From positions 27,845-91,844 of the forward strand of contig CAZMNO010000008.1 of assembly GCA_964567685.1 (NCBI GenBank): a stretch of DNA of 64,000 nt. Reading direction: 5' to 3'. The stretch comes from UBA5972 sp964567685 (lineage in GTDB: Bacteria > Pseudomonadota > Alphaproteobacteria > Rhodobacterales > Rhodobacteraceae). Made by a program: the position numbers and the translations under genes. This document shows, one piece after another, positions 32,898-39,990 of this stretch (the first letter of the stretch is position 1; each line of letters starts with the position of its first letter). The notes beneath the pieces are model-generated. The model was not told the DNA's origin, did not search any database, and worked only from the letters and a program-made list of their open reading frames with translations.

Positions 32898-34916
32898 ATG
32901 ACAGACCTGAAACAAATCAACATTGATGGCACTGTAATTGAAGTCGACCCGGCAATGACCTTGCTGCAGGCCTGCGAATTGGCGGGGGTCGAAGTGCCGC
33001 GGTTCTGCTATCACGAACGCCTGACCATTGCAGGAAATTGCCGCATGTGCCTGGTCGAGGTTGTCGGTGGGCCGCCAAAACCGGCGGCCAGTTGCGCGAT
33101 GCAGGTGCGCGATTTGCGGCCGGGGCCAGAAGGCCAGCCGCCGGAGGTCAAAACCAAATCGCCCATGGTCAAGAAGGCCCGCGAGGGGGTGATGGAGTTC
33201 ATGCTGATCAACCATCCGCTTGATTGCCCGATCTGTGATCAGGGCGGTGAGTGTGATTTGCAGGATCAGGCCATGGCCTATGGGCGCGATGTGTCGCGCC
33301 ATACCGAGGCCAAACGCACGGTTGATGATCTCAATCTGGGTCCGCTTGTTTCGACCACCATGACCCGCTGCATCTCCTGCACAAGATGCGTGCGCTTCAC
33401 CTCGGAAGTTGCCGGGATCAACCAGATGGGTCAGACCGGGCGCGGGGAAGATGCGGAAATTACATCGTATTTGAATCAAACCCTTAACAGTAACATGCAG
33501 GGCAATATCATCGATCTCTGCCCGGTCGGCGCGCTGACGAGCAAACCTTATGCATTTACTGCCCGCCCGTGGGAGCTGAAAAAGACCGAAACCATCGATG
33601 TGATGGACGCGCTTGGGTCCAACATTCGCGTCGATACCAAGGGACGTGAAGTCAAACGGATCGTGCCGCGCAACCATGATGGCGTGAACGAGGAATGGAT
33701 TTCCGACAAATCCCGGTTCATCTGGGACGGTCTGCGCCGCCAACGGCTCGATCAGCCCTATATCCGCGTTGACGGCAAGCTGAAGTCGGCGAGCTGGAAT
33801 GTGGCGCTCTCGGCGGCGGCAGCTGCGATGAAAGGCAAGAAAGTTGCCGCATTGGCGGGCGATCTGGCCCCTGTTGAGGCAATGTTTGCGTTGAAAGAGC
33901 TTGTTGACGGGCTGGGTGGCAGCACTGAATGCCGGGTCGACAATGCCAACCTACCGATTGGAAACCGGTCAGCCTATGTCGGCACCGCTTCTGTCGAAGA
34001 TATTGATACGGCTGAAAGAATTCTGCTGATCGGCACCAATCCGCGCGATGAGGCGCCGGTTCTGAATGCCCGTATCCGCAAAGCCTGGATGGCCGGGGCC
34101 GATGTTGCACTGGTCGGCGAAGCCGCTGATCTGACCTATGATTACACCCATATGGGCGATGACACGAAAGCACTGCAAACGGTTGTCGACATAGGCGGCT
34201 CCGGTGAGATCAAGGACAAGAATTCGCTGGTCATCGTCGGGCAGGGTGCTCTTATCGGGGTGCATGGCACTGCGGTTCTGGCTGCGGCCATGCAGATCGC
34301 GGAAAATACCGGCAGTGGATTGCTGGTGCTGCATACTGCGGCTTCGCGGGTTGGCGCGCTTGATATCGGCTTTGCCACCGAGGGTGGCACGGCCAAGGCG
34401 ACGGAACACGCGGACGTGATCTACAATCTGGGTGCCGATGAGATCGACCTCGCCGAAGGCCCGGTGGTGATTTATCAGGGCAGCCATGGTGATCGGGGTG
34501 CGCATCGCGCCGACATCATCCTGCCGGGCGCTGCCTATACCGAGGAAAACGGCCTTTTCGTCAACACCGAAGGGCGTCCACAGCTGGCCATGCGCGCAGG
34601 TTTTGCCCCAGGCGAAGCCAAGGAAAACTGGGCAATCATTCGCGCGCTTTCGGCTGAGCTTGATGCCACGCTGCCATATGACTCATTGGCGGCTCTGCGC
34701 AGCGCGATCGTTGCGGCCTATCCGCATCTTGGGGCGATTGACCAGGTGCCTGAAAACGAATGGCAGGCAGAGAAACCCCTGAAGCTTGCAGCTGGCAAGA
34801 TAACCAACGCGATTTCGGATTTCTACCTGACCAACCCGATTGCCCGTGCGTCTGAGGTGATGGCCGATCTTTCTGCCCGCGCAGCCGCGCGCGGTCAGGC
34901 GATGGCGGCGGAGTAA
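32898..34916 (+). CDS. nuoG: NADH-quinone oxidoreductase subunit G
   Basis: A 672-residue 75-kDa subunit. N-terminal 2Fe-2S domain ligands are in 'RFCYHERLTIAGNCRMCLVEV' and a later Cys in 'PAASCAMQV'; the His-ligated cluster is in 'HPLDCPICDQGGECDLQD' and the N4 cluster in 'RCISCTRCVRF' ... 'DLCPVGALT'. The C-terminal half is the molybdopterin-oxidoreductase-like fold without an active cofactor. Normal length for alphaproteobacteria. Confidence 0.97.
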   Translation: MTDLKQINIDGTVIEVDPAMTLLQACELAGVEVPRFCYHERLTIAGNCRMCLVEVVGGPPKPAASCAMQVRDLRPGPEGQPPEVKTKSPMVKKAREGVMEFMLINHPLDCPICDQGGECDLQDQAMAYGRDVSRHTEAKRTVDDLNLGPLVSTTMTRCISCTRCVRFTSEVAGINQMGQTGRGEDAEITSYLNQTLNSNMQGNIIDLCPVGALTSKPYAFTARPWELKKTETIDVMDALGSNIRVDTKGREVKRIVPRNHDGVNEEWISDKSRFIWDGLRRQRLDQPYIRVDGKLKSASWNVALSAAAAAMKGKKVAALAGDLAPVEAMFALKELVDGLGGSTECRVDNANLPIGNRSAYVGTASVEDIDTAERILLIGTNPRDEAPVLNARIRKAWMAGADVALVGEAADLTYDYTHMGDDTKALQTVVDIGGSGEIKDKNSLVIVGQGALIGVHGTAVLAAAMQIAENTGSGLLVLHTAASRVGALDIGFATEGGTAKATEHADVIYNLGADEIDLAEGPVVIYQGSHGDRGAHRADIILPGAAYTEENGLFVNTEGRPQLAMRAGFAPGEAKENWAIIRALSAELDATLPYDSLAALRSAIVAAYPHLGAIDQVPENEWQAEKPLKLAAGKITNAISDFYLTNPIARASEVMADLSARAAARGQAMAAE

Positions 34917-34923
34917 CCCGCGC

Positions 34924-35340
34924 ATGATCCGGACCCTCGCAATCAACACAGGCTTGTCGCTTGCCCTTCTGGGCGGGCTGTCGGGATGTGAACTGACACT
35001 TGGGCAGGGTCCGGAAGTCGCCGGGAATTTCGAGCCGGTTTACCTCAGCATCGAAACCCGGCTTCTGGAAGACGATCTCGTCAGTTTCCAGGTTGAAATG
35101 CGCGGTGCACGCACCAAGGCGGACGTTGCTGATTATGCGAAATGTGCGGCTGCACAATATGCGCTGATTCGCGGTTATGGTTTTGCGCGGCATGTGCGCA
35201 CACAGGTGGAAGAAAGCGATGGTATCTGGCGCGGAGATGCGGTTTATACCATCTCAGCCACGCTGCCGCAGGGGTTGATGACGCTTGATGCCGAAGTGGT
35301 TGTCGACAACTGCAAAGACGACGGAATACCCACGGTCTGA
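34924..35340 (+). CDS. Putative lipoprotein, nuo accessory
   Basis: A 138-residue lipoprotein with lipobox LSGC (Cys at about residue 22). The mature part is predicted mainly beta, with Cys in 'YAKCAAAQYALIRGYGFARHV' and 'VVDNC', which may pair. I do not recognise a named family; a lipoprotein gene between nuoG and nuoH occurs in related bacteria as I recall. Spacing to nuoG is 7 nt, so it belongs to the operon. Confidence 0.7.
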   Translation: MIRTLAINTGLSLALLGGLSGCELTLGQGPEVAGNFEPVYLSIETRLLEDDLVSFQVEMRGARTKADVADYAKCAAAQYALIRGYGFARHVRTQVEESDGIWRGDAVYTISATLPQGLMTLDAEVVVDNCKDDGIPTV

Positions 35341-35365
35341 GGGCCGGTTTGAGGATGAAAATGAG

Positions 35366-36406
35366 ATGATAGAATTCTTCTATGAAAACAATTTCGGGAT
35401 ATTCCTGTTTATCCTCGGGCAATGCCTGTTGGTGACAGTGCTGCTTTTGGTCAGCCTCGCCTTTCTGATGTATGCCGACCGCAAGATCTGGGCAGCCGTG
35501 CAGATGCGCAAAGGGCCAAACGTGGTCGGTGTCTTTGGTCTTTTGCAGAGCTTTGCCGATTTTATCAAATATATCGTTAAAGAGGTGGTGGTGCCTGCCG
35601 GGGCTGACAAGGTGGTCTATTTCCTTGCCCCGATGATTGCATTCGTTTTGGCGGTGATCAGCTGGGCGGTCATTCCCTGGGCCGATGGCTGGGTGATTGC
35701 CAACCTCAATGTCGGCATTCTTTATATTTTCGCCATTTCCTCGCTTGAGGTTTATGGCGTTATCATGGGTGGCTGGGCGTCGAACTCGAAATACCCGTTC
35801 CTTGGTTCCCTGCGTTCAGCGGCACAGATGATATCCTATGAAGTGTCCATCGGGTTCATTATCATCGGCGTGCTGATTTCGACCGGCTCGCTCAACCTGA
35901 CTGACATCGTGCGTGCACAGGATGGAGATTACGGACTTCTCAACTGGTACTGGCTGCCGCATTTCCCGATGGTGTTCCTGTTCCTGATCTCAGCCCTGGC
36001 TGAAACCAATCGCCCGCCTTTCGATCTGCCGGAAGCGGAAAGCGAATTGGTCGCCGGCTATCAGGTCGAATACAGCTCAACGCCTTTCCTTTTGTATATG
36101 ATCGGCGAGTTGATGGCGGTTGTGCTGATGTGCGCGCTGATCACGCTGTTGTTCTTTGGTGGCTGGCTCAGCCCGATCCCCGGCCTGCCGGATGGGGTTT
36201 TGTGGATGGTTGGCAAGATGGCGTTCTTCTTCTTCATCTTCTCGATGGTGAAGGCGATCACACCGCGCTACCGCTATGACCAGCTGATGCGGCTGGGCTG
36301 GAAAGTGTTCCTGCCGGTCAGCCTTGGCTGGGTCGTCGTGGTGGCCTTTGCGGCACAATATGGATTGTTCGGCGGTGCCTATGCCCGCTGGGCCGTGGGG
36401 GGCTGA
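35366..36406 (+). CDS. nuoH: NADH-quinone oxidoreductase subunit H
   Basis: A 346-residue membrane subunit with eight or so helices that joins the membrane and peripheral arms. The amphipathic loop 'MYADRKIWAAVQMRKGPNVVG' and 'AETNRPPFDLPEAESELVAGY' are diagnostic. ATG 35366 gives the normal amino end; the frame is open back to 35285 inside the previous gene but that extension is not family sequence. Confidence 0.96.
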   Translation: MIEFFYENNFGIFLFILGQCLLVTVLLLVSLAFLMYADRKIWAAVQMRKGPNVVGVFGLLQSFADFIKYIVKEVVVPAGADKVVYFLAPMIAFVLAVISWAVIPWADGWVIANLNVGILYIFAISSLEVYGVIMGGWASNSKYPFLGSLRSAAQMISYEVSIGFIIIGVLISTGSLNLTDIVRAQDGDYGLLNWYWLPHFPMVFLFLISALAETNRPPFDLPEAESELVAGYQVEYSSTPFLLYMIGELMAVVLMCALITLLFFGGWLSPIPGLPDGVLWMVGKMAFFFFIFSMVKAITPRYRYDQLMRLGWKVFLPVSLGWVVVVAFAAQYGLFGGAYARWAVGG

Positions 36407-36409
36407 TTG

Positions 36410-36904
36410 ATGACACAGATGGACTGGACACGGGCGACCAAATACCTCCTGCTGGCGGATTTTCTTGGTGGGTTCAAACTGGGGCTGAAATATTTCTTCC
36501 GCCCCAAGGCGACGCTCAACTACCCGCATGAAAAAGGCCCGCTCTCCCCGCGTTTCCGTGGCGAACATGCCCTCAGACGTTACCCCAATGGCGAGGAACG
36601 CTGCATTGCCTGCAAGCTCTGCGAGGCGATCTGCCCGGCGCAGGCGATCACCATCGATGCGGAACCACGTGAAGACGGTAGCCGCCGCACCACGCGCTAT
36701 GACATCGACATGACCAAATGCATCTATTGCGGATATTGTCAGGAGGCCTGCCCGGTTGACGCCATCGTCGAAGGGCCGAATTTCGAGTTTGCCACTGAAA
36801 CCCGTGAAGAGCTGTTTTATGACAAGGCGCGGCTTTTGGAAAACGGCGAGCGCTGGGAAGCCGAGATCGCCAAGAACCTCGAACTGGACGCACCCTACAG
36901 ATGA
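36410..36904 (+). CDS. nuoI: NADH-quinone oxidoreductase subunit I
   Basis: A 164-residue TYKY subunit with two 4Fe-4S motifs, 'CIACKLCEAICPAQAI' and 'CIYCGYCQEACPVDAI' (clusters N6a/N6b), preceded by an amphipathic N-terminal helix. Starts 3 nt after the nuoH stop. The final codons overlap the next gene (ATGA). Confidence 0.97.
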   Translation: MTQMDWTRATKYLLLADFLGGFKLGLKYFFRPKATLNYPHEKGPLSPRFRGEHALRRYPNGEERCIACKLCEAICPAQAITIDAEPREDGSRRTTRYDIDMTKCIYCGYCQEACPVDAIVEGPNFEFATETREELFYDKARLLENGERWEAEIAKNLELDAPYR

Positions 36905-37308
36905 GTGATTTCGCCAAAATGTTTCAGGAAATGATGGAACAGACCGCTGAGATGGGCAAGAAATTCGCCCCCGGTGCGGAAATGTTCTCGCCCAAGGCGT
37001 TTGAGGCGATGATGCCCGGCGTTGGCCAGCCTTTCCTTGAAATGGCCTTTGGCAACACCATCAACCAGAACGGCCTTGATGCCAAATCGCGCTTTCTGGT
37101 GACCATTGCGGGCCTCACGTCGCAGGTCGCCCTGCAAACCCCGCAGCTGAAGCTGGCAATTGAAAGCGCGCGCGTTGCAGGCGCAAAGAAACAGGAAATA
37201 ACCGAGGTCATCATGCAGATGTCCATGTTCGGCGGTATGCCGGTGACAACCCAGGCGCTGAGTGCCGCGCTTGAGGTTTTTAACGCAGAAGAGAACGGAA
37301 AAGACTGA
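36901..37308 (+). CDS. Carboxymuconolactone decarboxylase-like (AhpD-fold) protein without cysteines
   Basis: A 135-residue all-helical protein with the CMD/AhpD-like pattern: 'LDAKSRFLVTIAGLTSQVA' then 'AGAKKQEITEVIMQMSMFGGMPVTTQAL'. Unlike peroxidase members it has no CxxC and in fact no cysteine, so thiol chemistry is excluded. It resembles the non-redox carboxymuconolactone decarboxylase branch, but the catalytic role is unknown. It overlaps nuoI by ATGA and nuoJ by one base (TGATG), so it is translated as part of the complex I message. Confidence 0.72.
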   Translation: MSDFAKMFQEMMEQTAEMGKKFAPGAEMFSPKAFEAMMPGVGQPFLEMAFGNTINQNGLDAKSRFLVTIAGLTSQVALQTPQLKLAIESARVAGAKKQEITEVIMQMSMFGGMPVTTQALSAALEVFNAEENGKD

Positions 37309-37922
37309 TGACAGTAACAGTTCTTTCATTTTACCTATTCGCACTGGTGACGGTGTCATCGGGCTTTCTGGTCGTGGTGGCGCGCAACCCCGTGCACTCG
37401 GTCTTGTGGCTGATCCTGGCCTTTCTGTCCTCAGCCGGTCTTTTCGTGCTGCTGGGGGCCGAGTTTGTCGCCATGCTTCTGGTCATCGTCTATGTCGGCG
37501 CGGTGGCGGTGCTGTTCCTGTTCGTTGTCATGATGCTGGATGTCGATTTTTCCACCTTGCGCGGCTCGATGGCGCAATATCTGCCGATGGGCCTTCTGAT
37601 CGGCGTTGTGCTGCTGGTCGAACTGGGGCTGGTCTTTGGCCACTGGACGTTTTCTGAAGGTGCTCAGGCGGCGCGGGCGGCTGTGACGCCCTCGATTGAA
37701 GACACCGAAAACACCGTCGCACTGGGGCAGCTGATCTATACGCAATATATCTATCTCTTCCAGGCCGCGGGCCTCATCCTGCTGGTCGCCATGATCGGGG
37801 CGATTGTGCTGACCATGCGGCATCGGACGGATGTGAAGCGGCAGGATATTCTTGGCCAGATGTATCGTGATCCGGCGAAAGCGATGGAACTGAAGGATGT
37901 GAAGCCGGGGCAGGGGTTGTGA
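37308..37922 (+). CDS. nuoJ: NADH-quinone oxidoreductase subunit J
   Basis: A 204-residue membrane subunit with five helices. 'NPVHSVLWLILAFLSSAGLF' and 'LGAEFVAMLLVIVYVGAVAVLF' (in parts) mark the family's conserved helices. The final 17 residues DPAKAMELKDVKPGQGL are repeated at the ends of two mini-ORFs downstream. The stop overlaps the next gene's GTG (GTGA). Confidence 0.96.
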   Translation: MTVTVLSFYLFALVTVSSGFLVVVARNPVHSVLWLILAFLSSAGLFVLLGAEFVAMLLVIVYVGAVAVLFLFVVMMLDVDFSTLRGSMAQYLPMGLLIGVVLLVELGLVFGHWTFSEGAQAARAAVTPSIEDTENTVALGQLIYTQYIYLFQAAGLILLVAMIGAIVLTMRHRTDVKRQDILGQMYRDPAKAMELKDVKPGQGL

Positions 37923-38488
37923 GACTTGTCAATCAATCTCAAGTCATCTTGTCGTTCGTCGTTGCAATGTTCGCAATGGTGCAAACGGCTGCGGCTTGCT
38001 CGCCGCCAGAAAAGCCTCTTTTTTGGATTGATAAAAGAATCCGATATCTTAACGACTGTAGCTACGACCGAGCAGAAGAAAACTACTATTCGTATCTCAG
38101 CGGAGGTGCAGTGACAAATATTGGAAACGGTCGCGTGACTCAAATACACATCATTTCAAGTTTTTGTGGAAAGCACGAGCAGTTAACCGTTACGGACTGC
38201 ACGCTGGCTAGGTCCATCAAAATTAGTGGCGTGCCTAATCCTACTGATCCGGTAGATTTCGGCGGTGGTCCCGAAACTGAAATAAAGTGGCTCATTAAGC
38301 CCCATGGTCCAATTGCTCTTGGCCCGAGCTCTGAATTGGAACGATTGAGTAAACTGGCGGGCAAACACGGCTTCGAGGTTGAAACCGACTTTGTCACGGT
38401 GTGGCGCACAAAGAGAAAAAAGAACCACATCGATCTCGCTTGCGGCTGCAAACTCTTCTACCCCGATTCCATAGGAGCCACCCAATGA
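37919..38488 (+). CDS. Cargo 1 of the nuoJ-nuoK array: secreted Cys-rich protein
   Basis: A 189-residue protein with a signal peptide ('VILSFVVAMFAMVQTAAA'). Four Cys align with the two other cargo proteins: 'NDCSYD', 'LTVTDCTLARSIKI', and 'ACGC' in 'DLACGCKLF'; two further Cys ('AAACSPP', 'SSFCGK') are its own. It ends 'GATQ', encoded by the nuoK-type ribosome site. Codons are visibly more A+T-rich than in nuo genes, hinting at foreign origin or relaxed codon choice. GTG start overlaps the nuoJ stop. No known family recognised. Confidence 0.65.
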   Translation: MRLVNQSQVILSFVVAMFAMVQTAAACSPPEKPLFWIDKRIRYLNDCSYDRAEENYYSYLSGGAVTNIGNGRVTQIHIISSFCGKHEQLTVTDCTLARSIKISGVPNPTDPVDFGGGPETEIKWLIKPHGPIALGPSSELERLSKLAGKHGFEVETDFVTVWRTKRKKNHIDLACGCKLFYPDSIGATQ

Positions 38489-38613
38489 TCGGCCTGGAAC
38501 ACACCCTCACCACCGCCGTCTTCCTGTTTATGACGGGCGGGTTGGTGCGGCTGTGTTTTGATCCGGCTAAGGCGATGGAACCGAAAGACGTGAAACCGGG
38601 GCGGGGGGTATGA
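38485..38613 (+). pseudogene. Chimeric nuoK-head/nuoJ-tail mini-ORF 1
   Basis: A 42-codon ORF. Residues 1-18 (MIGLEHTLTTAVFLFMTG) match the start of NuoK; after a short junction (GLVRLCF) residues 26-42 (DPAKAMEPKDVKPGRGV) match the end of NuoJ. It overlaps cargo 1 and cargo 2 by ATGA at both ends. It could make a single-helix membrane peptide, but is most simply the scar of a tandem duplication that keeps ribosomes moving between cargos. Confidence 0.7.
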
Positions 38614-39095
38614 GAACGATGATACTTGCTTTGCTTTCCTTGGTTGGCTTTACGGATTGTTCCGGGTCCAACGAAATCTCGCTGAATGACGATTGCTCAA
38701 TTGACAGCAATTTGATCCAGGCAAATGCAGCACGCGATTTAGGTGAGAGCTTCGCTCATCAGGGTGTTACGCGTTTCAACCCGTCTCAATCTGCGGCTGA
38801 CCGGGTTCTTGATGCCCAGGCAACAATTGAGGTTTATGACTGTCGAAACGATCACGTGTTGTCGATACTACGGCAGTCCGTTTTTGCCTCAGAAGAGGAG
38901 GCGCAATCGTCCGAAATAGTCGAAGCGTCATTGATATCGGGATTGGTTGGCACCTCTCAAAAAAGCCTGAAGAATTTCAGCAAGCTGGCGACATCCCTAA
39001 ACTTTGACTCTTGGGTGCATGCTGGCGCTGAAAATCCATTGATGAAGTGTGCGTGCGATCTGTTTCACACAGAAATGCAGGGAGCCACCCAATGA
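38610..39095 (+). CDS. Cargo 2 of the nuoJ-nuoK array: secreted Cys protein
   Basis: A 161-residue protein with a short hydrophobic export signal ('MILALLSLVGFTDC'). Core cysteines match the array pattern: 'DDCSID', 'IEVYDCRNDHVLSIL', and 'KCACDLF' near the end, with the same 'GATQ' terminus as cargo 1. The middle is helical and charged ('SQKSLKNFSKLA'). Overall identity with cargo 1 and 3 is low, indicating strong divergence. Function unknown. Confidence 0.62.
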   Translation: MRTMILALLSLVGFTDCSGSNEISLNDDCSIDSNLIQANAARDLGESFAHQGVTRFNPSQSAADRVLDAQATIEVYDCRNDHVLSILRQSVFASEEEAQSSEIVEASLISGLVGTSQKSLKNFSKLATSLNFDSWVHAGAENPLMKCACDLFHTEMQGATQ

Positions 39096-39220
39096 TCGGC
39101 CTGGAACACATCCTGACCATCGCAGCCTTTCTGTTTATGACAGGCGGGTTGGTGGGACTGTGTTTTGATCTGGCCAAGGCGATGGCACTGAAAGATGTGA
39201 AACCGGGGCGGGGGGTGTGA
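39092..39220 (+). pseudogene. Chimeric nuoK-head/nuoJ-tail mini-ORF 2
   Basis: Same length and build as mini-ORF 1: NuoK-like MIGLEHILTIAAFLFMTG joined through GLVGLCF to NuoJ-like DLAKAMALKDVKPGRGV. The two mini-ORFs share the junction sequence, which neither nuoJ nor nuoK has, so one was copied from the other. Between them I count similar numbers of silent and replacement changes, as expected with weak selection on the peptide. ATGA and GTGA overlaps on either side. Confidence 0.7.
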
Positions 39221-39681
39221 AGATGGCATTACCTATCTTGGCAATATCTGTCTCCAACGTGTTTGGCCTCGCTCTTGGCGGCCCGGCAAACGTGCAGTCG
39301 GTCGAAGTGGCAGAGAACTGTGAAGTTCACGGAATCGACGCGAGCTTTGCGGCTCCGGTGCCTGAAGGTAACGCAGTTCTCAGCGCCGTTGACAGGACCG
39401 AAATGATCGATGGAACCCCCCATCCATGGTCAAGTCTTACCATCTATTCCTGTGACACCGGGCGGGCGATCAGAGTTGATTGGGAGAATGCCGATCAAGC
39501 TATGCGTCTTCGAGCTAAGTTGCGGAATTCTAGGACAGAATTCACAAAATGGTCGGAAATCATGACTGCAAAGGCAAAGGATGATAACCGGCCTGTGCCT
39601 AAGGTAAATGCCCCTTGGATAGACAATGGTCAGGGGGCTTGTGCTTGCCGCCTGCATTACGGAATAGAGGTCACCCAATGA
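39217..39681 (+). CDS. Cargo 3 of the nuoJ-nuoK array: secreted Cys protein
   Basis: A 154-residue protein with an export signal ('ALPILAISVSNVFGLALGG'). It has exactly the four array cysteines: 'ENCEVH', 'LTIYSCDTGRAIRV' and 'ACACRLHY', and ends 'EVTQ'. The segment around the second Cys is the best match across the three cargos. Start GTG 39217 overlaps the mini-ORF stop; an ATG two codons in is possible. Its stop overlaps the true nuoK ATG. Confidence 0.62.
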   Translation: MKMALPILAISVSNVFGLALGGPANVQSVEVAENCEVHGIDASFAAPVPEGNAVLSAVDRTEMIDGTPHPWSSLTIYSCDTGRAIRVDWENADQAMRLRAKLRNSRTEFTKWSEIMTAKAKDDNRPVPKVNAPWIDNGQGACACRLHYGIEVTQ

Positions 39682-39983
39682 TCGGACTTGAACACTACCT
39701 CACCACCGCTGCCTTCCTGTTTGTCACAGGCATTTTCGGTATTTTCCTCAACCGCAAGAATGTCATCGTCATTCTGATGTCAATCGAGCTGATGCTCCTG
39801 GCGGTCAATATCAACCTCGTGGCGTTTTCTGCCTTTCTGGGTGATCTGGTCGGGCAGGTGTTTACGCTGTTTGTTCTGACGGTCGCCGCTGCCGAGGCCG
39901 CCATTGGCCTGGCTATTCTGGTTTGTTTCTTCCGCAACCGCGGCTCTATCGCGGTTGAAGATGTCAATGTGATGAAGGGTTAA
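39678..39983 (+). CDS. nuoK: NADH-quinone oxidoreductase subunit K
   Basis: A 101-residue three-helix membrane subunit. 'GIFGIFLNRKNVIVILMSIELMLLAVNINLVAF' (in two parts around residues 18-50) with the helix-2 Glu and 'TVAAAEAAIGLAILVCFFR' with the helix-3 Glu are intact, so this copy is the functional one. Its first 18 residues are echoed in the two mini-ORFs upstream. The ATG overlaps the cargo 3 stop (ATGA). Confidence 0.96.
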   Translation: MIGLEHYLTTAAFLFVTGIFGIFLNRKNVIVILMSIELMLLAVNINLVAFSAFLGDLVGQVFTLFVLTVAAAEAAIGLAILVCFFRNRGSIAVEDVNVMKG

Positions 39984-39990
39984 GACGACA

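Larger units (their letters stand above)
37869..39731 (+). repeat. Tandem cassette array between nuoJ and nuoK
   Basis: Order: nuoJ tail, cargo 1, nuoK head + nuoJ tail, cargo 2, nuoK head + nuoJ tail, cargo 3, nuoK. Tails at 37869-37922, 38560-38613 and 39167-39220 encode DPAKAME-type ends; heads at 38485-38538, 39092-39145 and 39678-39731 encode MIGLEH-type starts, all preceded by CACCCAATGATCGG. Unit spacing is about 590-690 bp. All junctions are 4-nt overlaps. Confidence 0.85.

Noticed and set aside
37919..39681. Polymorphic toxin-immunity reading of the nuoJ-nuoK cargo array
   Set aside because: No toxin domain or secretion partner is encoded nearby; kept only as one hypothesis in the findings.
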